64,000 bases of DNA from assembly GCA_020746105.1 (NCBI GenBank), contig CM036617.1, forward strand, positions 164,928,912 to 164,992,911, written 5' to 3'. This DNA comes from Trogon surrucura (lineage: Eukaryota; Chordata; Aves; Trogoniformes; Trogonidae). Below, in pieces: positions 51,519 through 64,000 of the stretch. The translations under genes were made by a program, and so were the position numbers. Under the pieces are notes generated by a model. The model was not told the origin of the DNA. It saw only the letters and a list, made by a program, of their open reading frames with translations, and did not search any database. Position 1 is the stretch's first letter. Each line of letters opens with the position of its first letter.

Positions 51519-52559
51519 GACATGCTGCTTCACTGTCTCAAAGCAGAGCTGAAGTTTACAACCCCCGGCACATCACCAGAGGCCCGGCACTCGCACGGCA
51601 GCTGGCATGGCGTCGGCTGTGCATTGCTCTGCTGTTGTGCTCACCCTTCTCTTTGCAAGATGGAAGAGGCAGGTTGAACACCCGTGCCTGGACAGCGCGG
51701 GCGTGGGGAGCCAGCATCAGGCAATGGGTGCAGCAAGTGGCTTTCCTGGAGGGACCGGAGCAGTTTGGAGGGGACTGCATGGCGTGGCTGGTGGAGTTCA
51801 CAACACGCACACACAGCTGCTGGCGAGGGGCCTGGGAGCTGGCGGCTGGCCCGTGGGGGAGAAAAAAAAAAATACAGAAAGAAACACTAAACCAGGCCCG
51901 ACCCAAGGGGGCCAGGCCGAGGAGGGGGCGCTTAGGGAGTCCTTGGCTGCCATGGCGGGAGGGTAGCAAGGAAAAGCCAGGCTTTGTGCAGACTGATCCA
52001 GCAGATCCTCTTTGTAGCACATCGGGGGTTTGCCACATGTAGCTGTGCAAGTTTTGATCCAGGCTTGAGAGTTTCAGGGACTGGGCTCATCAGCGCACCT
52101 GCCCGGATGCGACAAGAGTCCTGTTGTGAGGAGTGAAGTGTTTCTGTGGATCAGCAACCCGAGGAGGAGGCAGGAAGCCGGAAAGTTCAAAGATCGATTT
52201 TTGTTCTGGCAGAAGGTTAAGGGTAGGGAACACGAATGCTGCCTCTGAGGTCCCAGATAGCTCAGTATATGAAGTGATGATCTGGAAAAAAAGATGAGCA
52301 ATATACCAAACATTTTTAAGAGCTGACTCAAAGATATTACTCTTGAGGAGATTGGAAAGGACTGTAAGTAAAATGCAAACGTGGCAAACGGGCAACGTCG
52401 TGAATTTGTCAAGGTTTAACTGGGCATGTGGAAGGTCAGAAAAAGAGAAGACAAATTGCATGTAAGAAGTACAAAGCTCCAGATAGTCTCTCCTAACAAC
52501 TCAGGAAAGGATCTGGATGTCACACAAACCCTAGCTCTGTGAGTCGCTGCAGGTTAAAA

Positions 52560-52810
52560 AAAAAAAAAGCACACACAACATATTAGCATGCAGAAGGAAG
52601 ATGAGGAGAATAATATGGAAAATATGATAATGCTATTATGTAAATCACTAGCGCGGCCTCTTTGGGAATACTGTCTGCAGTTCAAGTAAGCCCTTCTCAG
52701 AAAGGGCTGATTAGGGGCGCAGCAAACTCGCTCACAAAGAGAGATCAAAACGATTGGGGTTGTTTATCTCAGAAAGGAAATGAACAAGAGGAGATTGGCA
52801 CGGAGCTCGC
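52560..52810 (+). mobile_element. Old CR1-type LINE fragment
   Basis: Around 52627-52686 one frame reads IMLLCKSLARPLWEYCLQFK. This matches the CR1 ORF2 C-terminal motif of the form LPLYKSLVRPHLEYCVQFW. Downstream nucleotides keep scattered similarity (a block like ATTGGGGTTGTTTATCTCAGAAAGGAAATG with the second half degraded). Divergence is much higher than in the other CR1 copies and the tail is missing, so it belongs to an old subfamily. Similarity may extend left to about 52340 but is too weak to fix the edge. Confidence 0.7.
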
Positions 52811-53901
52811 CAGTCCAGAGCTTCTGGTTTTCTTCCTGTTCAATGCTATCGCTGTCATATCTGGTGTCACTGAGAAGTGTGTGAAGTGATGTGGCTCTCC
52901 TCTGTCACACGTGGTTTACTCTTTCTCTCACCCTCTCCCCCAGGGGAGGCACAGCACATGCGGTTATGTTTTATGTTTTGGTAGGATCTGGGAAGGCTGG
53001 CTAAGGAGGAGGAATAATTACTTCCCAGAGTAGGCATATAGTAGAGAAGGTGAGAATGGAAAAGAGGAATTTGCACCTGGACAGAGGGGCAGAAGGTCCT
53101 GGTTTTGGGAGGCTCCTTCTTTCTCCTCAGGCAGACCTTGGAGAGGCTGCCAGCTACTGCCCTTCTCCCTGCGCCCTTGGGACTTCCGCACCAGGCCTCA
53201 GGGTTCCTTAGGGATAAAGACAAGGAGCCTGAATTTGATAAGTTATTCTGTAAAAAGGATCAGGGTAGTCAGAGGTACCTTCAGACACGCAGCATTAACC
53301 CCACCGCTATCTGCCTACCCTGAAGCACCAAGGAAACCTTCTCTGTTTAGCCCTGCATTAGCCTAGGCAGCCCACGCGTCCAGCTGGAGAGGCCCTTGAC
53401 AGCCCGTGCTGTGGATGTTGACTCGCTGCAGCGTGCTGAGCCCTCCCCTTTCTCACACGAACCCGTGTGATAGCACTGGGAGCCAGCATGACAAAAGGAA
53501 ACCCCTACTAATGCTACAGCCTTTCTGGGCTGTGGGGAGCACACTCGCAGACGTGTGGAGCTGCTGAGAACCCAGTACACTTTACCACAGCATATGAAGC
53601 CCAGGCCACAAACAAGACCTCCCATGGCACAACCAGCCTGGCACGCCGAGGCGGGTGAACACTCCCCAGCCTTGAGGGCAGCCATGTGCCTGAGGGCGAA
53701 GGGATGACTCCTGTCTCTGCCCTCATGACAGCTCAAGCCGAGGCCAGAAGCAGCTGCCCCTCCCTGGGTCCCTCCAGGCTGCACCATGGTGGTCCCCTAC
53801 TCGCCCCTCACTCCCCTCAGGCCTTCCCCACAGCCTGTCAGAGTGCTGACGGCCCCCACGCTGCCCCAGCCTCTCCCACACTACTATCCCCACCGAGAAA
53901 G

Positions 53902-54045
53902 TCCCCATCCCTGGAGGGTTTCAAATAAGTGTGTAGATGTGGCACTTTGGGACATGGTTTAGTGGTCATGGCAGTATTGGGTAGACAGTTGGACTAGATG
54001 ACCTTAGAGGCCCTTTCTAACCTTAATGATTCTATGATTCAATAG
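53902..54045 (+). mobile_element. Short CR1 3'-end fragment
   Basis: Contains CR1 3'-end blocks: CCCCATCCCTGGAGGGTTTC, a GTGTAGATGTGGCACTTTGG block, GGACTAGATGACCTTAGAGG, and a decayed octamer tail (GATTCTATGATTCAATAG). It is a different subfamily from the copy at 15.65 kb. It ends almost exactly where the next CR1 begins. Confidence 0.85.
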
Positions 54046-54818
54046 TTCAATAAGGACAAGTGTCCTCCCCCTGAATCTGGGGAGGAATAACACCAGGCAC
54101 TGCTACAGATTAGGGGACATACTGTTGGAAAGCAGCCCTGTGGAGAAAGACCTTGGAGTCCTGGTGGACAGTAAGTTGTCCATGGGACAGCAATGTGCCC
54201 TTGTGGCCAAGAAGGACAATGGGATCCTGGAGTGCATTAAGAAAAGCGTGTCCAGCAGGTCTAGGGAGGTTCTCCTCCCCCTCTACTTTGCCCTGGTGAG
54301 ACCACACCTGGAATACTGTGTCCAGTTTTGGGCTCCCCAATTCAAGAGAGACAGGGACCTACTGGAGAGAGTCCAACGGAGAGCTACGAGGGTGATTAAG
54401 GGACTTGAACATCTCTCCTATGAACAGAGACTGAGAGAACTGGGGCTGTTTAGTCTTGAAAGGAGACGGCTGAGAGGAGACCTTATTAACGGATATAAAT
54501 ATCTGAGGGGTGGGTGTCAAGAGGAAGGAGACAATCTCTTTTCAGAGGTGCCCAGTAACAGAATAAGAAATAATGGGTTTAAGTTAGAACATAGGCAGTT
54601 CCATGTCAACATGAGGAGAAACTACTGTGAGGGTGATGGAGCACTGGCACAGGCTGCCCAGAGAGGTTGTGGAGTCTCCTTCTATGGAGACTTTCAAAAC
54701 CCACCTGGATGCGTTCCTGTGTGGCTGCCCCAGGGGATCCTGCTCTGGCAGGGGGGTTGGACTAGATGATCTCTAGAGGTCCCTTCCGACCCCTGACATT
54801 CTGTGATTCTATGATTCA
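54046..54818 (+). mobile_element. CR1 LINE 3' fragment (about 770 bases) beside the MIEF1 promoter
   Basis: The frame starting near 54125 preserves the C-terminal part of CR1 ORF2: [59 protein letters not shown] and [18 protein letters not shown]. It shifts frame in the last third, near residue 165 of that frame, so it is inactive. The 3' end shows GGTTGGACTAGATGATCTC and an octamer tail (ATTCTGTG, ATTCTATG, ATTCAG). The right edge touches the CpG island of MIEF1, within about 80 bases of the first CTCF-like motif. Confidence 0.95.
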
Positions 54819-54895
54819 GTCACCGAAGCCGTCACCCCTCGAGAGGGGACCAGCACCAACCGGGAGCGACCAAGGGCGGCAGTTGCCCCTCCCCG

Positions 54896-54946
54896 CCGCC
54901 AGGGGGCGGCCTCTCGGCTCAGTCTCTCCGGCCGCCAGGGGGAGAC
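54896..54946 (+). promoter_or_regulatory. Two tandem CTCF-like motifs
   Basis: CCGCCAGGGGGCGGC (54896-54910) and CCGCCAGGGGGAGAC (54932-54946) both fit the CTCF core CCNCCAGGGGGCGC closely, in the same orientation and 36 bases apart. Binding is not shown; this is motif matching by eye. Confidence 0.5.
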
Positions 54947-55079
54947 AGAGCGCCGCGCGCACCTCCCCGGCTGCGGGCGCGCGCGGGCCGGAAGTCCTGC
55001 GGCCGAAGGGACGGTTTTAGGCCCTTGGGCGAGCCCGCGGTGTGATTGGCCGGAGGGGGAGGGTGCCGGGGTCACGACC

Positions 55080-55220
55080 CGGAAGCGAATCGGCCATGTT
55101 GCCCGGTGACCTCGGGAGAGGTGCCGGGAGGAAGGCGGCGGCGGCGGCGGCGGGGCCGGCCGAAGGGAAGCGGCTGCCGTGAGGGACCCAGAGCTCCTTC
55201 CTCCACCCCGGTCCTCACCG
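55080..55220 (+). other. MIEF1: MIEF1 exon 1, noncoding (start approximate)
   Basis: The right edge is the donor GTGAGTGCGG at 55221. The left edge is inferred from promoter motifs. It contains a short (GGC)n run at 55134-55152. The next exon begins after the acceptor TCTCTCTAG ending at 55553. Confidence 0.6.
55096..55182 (+). CDS. Possible short uORF in MIEF1 exon 1
   Basis: An ATG inside the YY1-like motif opens a 28-codon frame through the GGC repeat and ends in TGA at 55180-55182, before the exon 1 donor. If transcription starts at the YY1-like site, the ATG would be too close to the cap or absent from the mRNA. Listed as a possibility only. Confidence 0.2.
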   Translation: MLPGDLGRGAGRKAAAAAAGPAEGKRLP

Positions 55221-55553
55221 GTGAGTGCGGTGCGGCGGGTCTCCGCGGGCTCCGCTTCAGCCCGGGATGCCGGCGAGGAGCGAGTGCTGCGAGCAGCCCC
55301 GGGCCGGCCCCGGTGGGAACGGGCCAGGCCGCAGGGCCTGCCGGTTGCCGGTGGGCAGCGCCCGGGCGTGCGGCCTTCCGCCCTGAGAGAGCCCGTTATC
55401 CCCGGAGTGTGTCACCCCCGTTAGAGAGGCTGTCCCGGCCCTTCCCGGGCAGCGGAGGACGGCGGCCTGTGGGCTTTGGGATGGAGGGGGACGGGGCGGC
55501 CCTCGGGAGGGGAAAAGCTGACTCGGCTCCCGCACTCGGTCACCTCTCTCTAG

Positions 55554-55968
55554 GTCGCCCGGCCGCACACCCGTCCCTCATGGCAGCGTGGTCCCGGCAG
55601 GCTGTCCTGACCCTCTACCGGGCTCTGCTGCGCCAGGGCCGCGGGCTGCGCTACACTGACCGGGATTTCTACCTCGCCTTCATCCGCCGGGAGTTCCGCA
55701 AGAACCAGGGGCTGGAGCGGCTAGAGGACAAGGAAAGACAGTTGGAGAAGGGGCAGGCTTTCCTGCAGAGCAAACTCGGGGGCCTGGTTTAGAGATTGCC
55801 TGTAGCTCCTTTTGGCTCCATTTCCCCTTTCTGTCCAAAATCCACTCACCAACAAAAGAGATGATTAACACTCCCTGTCCACCACTGTCTTGAAGAAATC
55901 TGGAAGGTGCTTCTAAGGGCACACCAGGAGGGCTCTCCTGTTCTCTTTACAAATGCGTTAGTTCACAG
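55554..55968 (+). other. MIEF1: MIEF1 exon 2 (5'UTR exon carrying the microprotein ORF)
   Basis: The exon is bounded by a pyrimidine-rich acceptor ending in AG at 55552-55553 and the consensus donor GTAAGT at 55969-55974. It contains the entire 70-codon MIEF1-MP ORF, then two minimal uORFs: ATG at 55861 (10 codons, stop TGA at 55891-55893) and ATG-CGT-TAG at 55953-55961. Splicing to 57133 leaves 181 bases between the MIEF1-MP stop and the MiD51 start. Confidence 0.8.
55580..55792 (+). CDS. MIEF1: MIEF1 upstream ORF microprotein (LYR-motif mitochondrial protein, altMiD51)
   Basis: A 70-residue protein, the same length as human MIEF1-MP (L0R8F8), encoded wholly in exon 2 of the MIEF1 transcript. 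The LYR tripeptide is at residues 12-14 ([12 protein letters not shown]), followed by [19 protein letters not shown] and a C-terminal basic/acidic helix ending KLGGLV. LYR proteins bind mitochondrial acyl carrier protein. The human homologue is in the mitochondrial matrix and was seen with MALSU1 and mt-ACP on assembling large mitoribosomal subunits. The start is the first ATG of the conserved protein (G at +4, C at -3, so context is moderate, which would allow leaky scanning to MiD51). An upstream in-frame extension through intron 1 exists but is not supported. Recognition is from recalled similarity over the full length. Confidence 0.95.
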   Translation: MAAWSRQAVLTLYRALLRQGRGLRYTDRDFYLAFIRREFRKNQGLERLEDKERQLEKGQAFLQSKLGGLV

Positions 55969-57132
55969 GTAAGTCATTTACAGTGAAATAACTGTGTTCT
56001 TCGTGCTACTGATACAGTTAGCTTTGTGAAAGCGTGATTTTTTTTTTTCTGCTTGGTGATGCAGAGTGACTGGATTTCTGGTTCATCAAGGCAGAAACCT
56101 CCTGAAGTTGTAGCTTAGCCTTAGAAAAACCTAAGGGCAGTTTGAAACCGCCAAGGTCAGGCAGGCTCTGAACCTTTGAAACTGACTTAGAAAAGGGATC
56201 TCAAGTCAGGCTGAAAGAGTTTTCGTTTAGCTTCAGTGAAGACCCGCCTACAGGTACAGTGGTGACAAAGTCTGTTTTCCACATCGTTTGCTAGGGAGGC
56301 TCTTTAAATTTAAATATCAACATCAGATTAAATGGGAATTGAGAAAAACAAAAGTACTTGTGTAAGAAAGTATTAATGTTTGTCTTATAAATGATTTGTA
56401 TGAGAGTTAAACCCATTGGCCTTGAGGGCAGGAATAAATGTCCAGTGAAAGCAGGGGAGCTGTTCCTTTTATGATGCATTGTGGTCTCTACTGTTGACTG
56501 TTGGGTGTCTTTGAAGTACCTGGGGCCAACCATTGTCCAAAAATAAGTCTGGGAGTGGATGTTCTGAAACTGCCTGTCAACTCTTGGGAAGATTCTGATT
56601 CGTTATGGACAAGCAGTTGACCTGCATTGCCTTGTCTATGAGCAAAATTAGATGCATTAGGTTGAGAATAAGAAGACAAACTGGCATTAAAAAAGCCATG
56701 CTTTGGTTGAGAAGCACGATCAAAAGGAAAAGACCCAAATGATCACAGAGTTGTGTGTAATAGATGGGATTTTGTTGCAAAATGTTGCTGAGGTAAATCA
56801 TAACTTTATTTTTAAGAAAGCATTAGATGATTGCACTGTTAAACCTGCTTCAGTGATTAGAAGCCCCACATCAAATTTGGGATGTTTTTCTTCAGGTCAT
56901 AAATGGAGCTCGAAGCAAAGAAACGCTGTCGTTGCAGAGCTTGGTCAGTACTGTTCGGGGAATAATCAGCTCCCTGAGGGCAGATAATTCAAGAGGCTGC
57001 GGGGTGAGGTGGTCCCTTTCTGTGGTTCCATGCTAAGACCCCAAGAGCCGTGAGTGTGGGGTGGAGGAGACGGGAGTGAGCCGTTAGGACTGTGCGTTTT
57101 GACCCGTTTGTTTAATGTTCCTGCCCTTCCAG
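55969..57132 (+). other. MIEF1: MIEF1 intron 2
   Basis: Lies between the microprotein exon and the MiD51 start exon, with GTAAGT donor and CTTCCAG acceptor. I recognise no exon or repeat inside. Confidence 0.8.
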
Positions 57133-57137
57133 GTGAG

Positions 57138-61735
<4,598 letters not shown>

Positions 61736-64000
61736 TGGGGCCTTACCTAGGGAAGCGTCGATAAGGTTTAGCCAAGGTGGACTTTAGTGACTGTGAAATA
61801 TGTCTCCTCCACTTCTCCCTCTCTCTGTCTCCTTTTGGTTCCTTGTTCTTTCCTGCTGTGGAGTTGGTGCTCCCACTGAATTTCCTGGTGCTACTGGTCC
61901 ATTTCCACCATCTCTGCCCCAACAGGTACTCACTGGCTAGGGAAAAGAGGCTAAAGCTGCAGCTCTAAGATCTTCACATAAATTCTGCTGGTGTTTAAGT
62001 GTCTACCAAAAACCCAGCCAAACTATGCACTTCTTCCTCCTGTAGTACACTTACTGCAGCGGGGTCCGTTTTGGTCTGAAGAAGGTGGAACTGGGCTGGT
62101 AAATCCAGTGCCAATTTTAGCAGACTTGCGTTGAGGTCCTTTCCTTCAGTCTGACTTTGTTTCTTTTTCTCTGCAGTACCACACTGTCTCACTTTCCTCT
62201 TTTTTTTTTTCTTTTTGATCCCTTTGACCCAGTCTTGCAGGGCAGACTGAGCGAGATGTTTTGGTTTTTGTTTTTTTCTGAGCGGATAATGGTTACGCTG
62301 GCAGCATTTGGGGCTGTAGAGCTTGAAAAAGGAGAATGTTTTTGCCCATGGCTCCTGCTCCTATGGAACCTTCTCATCCTTTGGAAGCTGCGTTCAGGAG
62401 TAAGGACTGGAGCTTATCCAGTCTGCTGCAACACAACCTCCAGTATGGGCAATTCTTGCCAAAGCTGTCGTAGAAGAGGAAGAAACCTTTGTGGTCTGGC
62501 TTAGGTGATGAGGCCAGAGGAGCAGGGCTTGCCATTCCTGCCAAGCCAGATCTGCTGGGTGTTGCTGGTGGGAATGGCCCTGGGAACGGAGGACAGGGCG
62601 GCCCCTTAAATGCTTCTGGTCTAGAGGAGAAGAACCTGATTATGGGGGAGGGGTGGAAGACACACATGGGAATGGGGATTTTTTTTTTTTGTTTTCATCT
62701 TTTCCTCAGGAGCTTATGGTTGCTCTGGTTTCTTGGAGGTGGAAGCAAGGCCGCATGTCTCAAAGGGCTTTGTGATAAGCACACATAAGCCAGATTCTCA
62801 CCAGCTGTAAGTCTGTGAAGGAGAGAGGACTGAACTGGCATCCTCAGCAAGGTTCTGTCCCGTACACTGGCATTAGGGTGCACGTGCAGAGCTGGCATTT
62901 AGACATGTGTCGGCTTTGCCGTCTGCTCTCGGTGTATATTTTAGTCCCGTCCCCAGCCACCTCGGTACTGAGGCTGTCTGTCCCCTTCCTCATTCCCATG
63001 TGCTGACTTTCCAGTGCTCCCAGTTTACAATTACTCTTAGGAAGCTGGTGAGGGCACACCTTCCTATTCTGTCGGTCTGGGTGTGTTGGTAGTGCAGTTC
63101 TGCCCACTCCTGCTTATGGCTGCTGTCAGGCTGTTCTCCCTTGGCTGCCCTCCCATCTGCTGCTGGGCTGCAGGATGGGTTTTGGGGGGCAGCTGCTGCA
63201 CTCTTCTTATCTCCTAAACTGGCCACGTAGACTCTGTGTACTCTGTATTAAGCCTTCTGGCCTGCCTTCGGAAAAGAGGAGGGAGGGTGTCCTCCTGAGT
63301 CTGAGGCTATTTCCCAAAAGACCAGCACAGCTATTGTTACAGAAACATGCTTGCCTTTTTCCAGTTTGAGCACCATTTTTTACCCCTCACTGTCCAGCCT
63401 CCCCAGCCAACAGAGAGGGGCACTGCAGCAACAGAGTTTGGAGGGAGAAGGAATCCTTTTATCCTCTCTTTTTTTTAGGACTTCCCTCTGCTTTGACAGC
63501 AAAGTTTCAAGGTGAGTTTCAGGCTTGAAACCACAGAGGGGAGTCTTTAAGCCGTTGGGTTTGTTGGTTTTGGTTTTTCTTAGAGGCAGTGCTGGTGAGA
63601 TGAGGGAGGGAGCATCTTTCTCAGACAATCCGTCCATCTTAGCCAATGTGTCAGGTAGTATTCTGTATACAGTGATGACACAATGTCACATTTTAAATTA
63701 TTTAATCCTTAGGGTACTGGTATTTTCTAGACTGCCAGATACATACTTTGAAGTTTGTGTGTGTATATAAAGTCTGTAATCTATAAAAGATTAGCTGTAA
63801 TTCCATTTGTAAGTTTTGCAGCAGCCAGTGTTGGTCAGCTGTTGATTGCTCTTCACTCTGGTTCCCAGATTTTTTTTCCCTTCATCCTTTCCCTGCGCTC
63901 CACTGCCTTTCTGATGTCAGCCTTCCTACCCTAAAAGCGGACAGATGAGACTTGGAGCCTATAGGCCATAGGGGAAAATTCCCCTTTCTTTTAATTACTT
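61736..64000 (+). other. MIEF1: MIEF1 3' untranslated region, continues past the window
   Basis: After the TAA no further conserved coding sequence is seen, and I did not find a canonical AATAAA hexamer before the window end. The human MIEF1 3'UTR is several kb long, so all of this stretch may be untranslated exon. ATF4, next in mammals, is not visible. Short frames here look random. Confidence 0.5.

Larger units (their letters stand above)
46106..52559. other. MGAT3-MIEF1 intergenic stretch, no gene recognised
   Basis: I recognise no conserved coding exon. The stretch contains a 19-base T run (49293-49311), a GA-rich tract (51492-51518) and a 284-codon + strand frame at 51188-52042 with no recognisable domain. 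Short frames elsewhere look random. Confidence 0.6.
54830..55560. promoter_or_regulatory. CpG island, MIEF1 promoter
   Basis: CpG-dense DNA surrounds the predicted MIEF1 first exon. Visible motifs: two CCGCCAGGGGG (CTCF-like) at 54896 and 54932; CCGGAAG (ETS/GABPA-like) at 54988-54994 and 55079-55085; CG-alternating stretches near 54953-54985 that could bind NRF1; an inverted CCAAT box (GATTGG) at 55044-55049; and GCCATGTT (YY1-like) at 55093-55100. ETS, NRF1 and YY1 sites together are common in promoters of genes with mitochondrial roles. The start site is probably between about 55050 and 55120, inferred from motif spacing only. Confidence 0.8.

Noticed and set aside
55046..55792. 248-codon frame extending MIEF1-MP upstream
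   Set aside because: The extension runs through exon 1, the GGC repeat and the GTGAGT...CTCTAG intron 1. Only the last 70 codons match the known microprotein.

Overview
The window is nuclear DNA from a bird, species not determined. The evidence is intron-containing vertebrate genes with GT/AG splice sites, CpG-island promoters, and several CR1 (chicken repeat 1) retrotransposon remnants, two of which keep the avian-type ATTCTATG 3' tail. Gene density is low: two protein-coding loci, both on the + strand, fill the right two thirds. Their order (MGAT3 then MIEF1) matches the TAB1-MGAT3-MIEF1-ATF4 order of mammalian chromosome 22q13-type synteny. The flanking TAB1 and ATF4 genes were not seen.

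Layout. Positions 1 to about 21,450: no gene recognised, with one 3' CR1 fragment near 15.65-15.99 kb and a 29-base A run at 20.43 kb. Positions 21.45-22.75 kb: a strong CpG island with a probable 5' noncoding exon ending at a GTGAGT donor, taken as the MGAT3 promoter and first exon. 22,263-39,418: a 17 kb MGAT3 intron holding an antisense CR1 (37.9-38.6 kb). 39,420-40,928: the single MGAT3 coding exon (502 codons), followed by a long 3'UTR with AATAAA signals at 45.99 and 46.08 kb. About 46.1-54.8 kb: intergenic DNA with an old CR1 fragment (52.6-52.8 kb) and two CR1 copies lying end to end (53.9-54.8 kb). 54.83-55.55 kb: CpG-island promoter of MIEF1, with two CTCF-like motifs, an inverted CCAAT box, ETS motifs and a YY1-like motif. 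55.2-64 kb: MIEF1, with five introns inferred from splice signals and a 3'UTR that runs off the window.

How the genes work. MGAT3 encodes the Golgi enzyme that adds bisecting GlcNAc to N-glycans. MIEF1 encodes the mitochondrial outer-membrane DRP1 receptor MiD51 (464 aa across four coding exons). The same MIEF1 transcript carries, in its second exon, an intact 70-codon upstream ORF for the LYR-motif mitochondrial microprotein MIEF1-MP (altMiD51/L0R8F8), so this is a two-protein mRNA. It is the most interesting system in the window; it is known in mammals and clearly preserved here.

The MGAT3 leader also contains a uORF. Depending on which of two overlapping donors 4 bases apart is used, that uORF either ends on the MGAT3 start codon (ATGA overlap) or reads in frame into it. 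This is a prediction from the sequence only.
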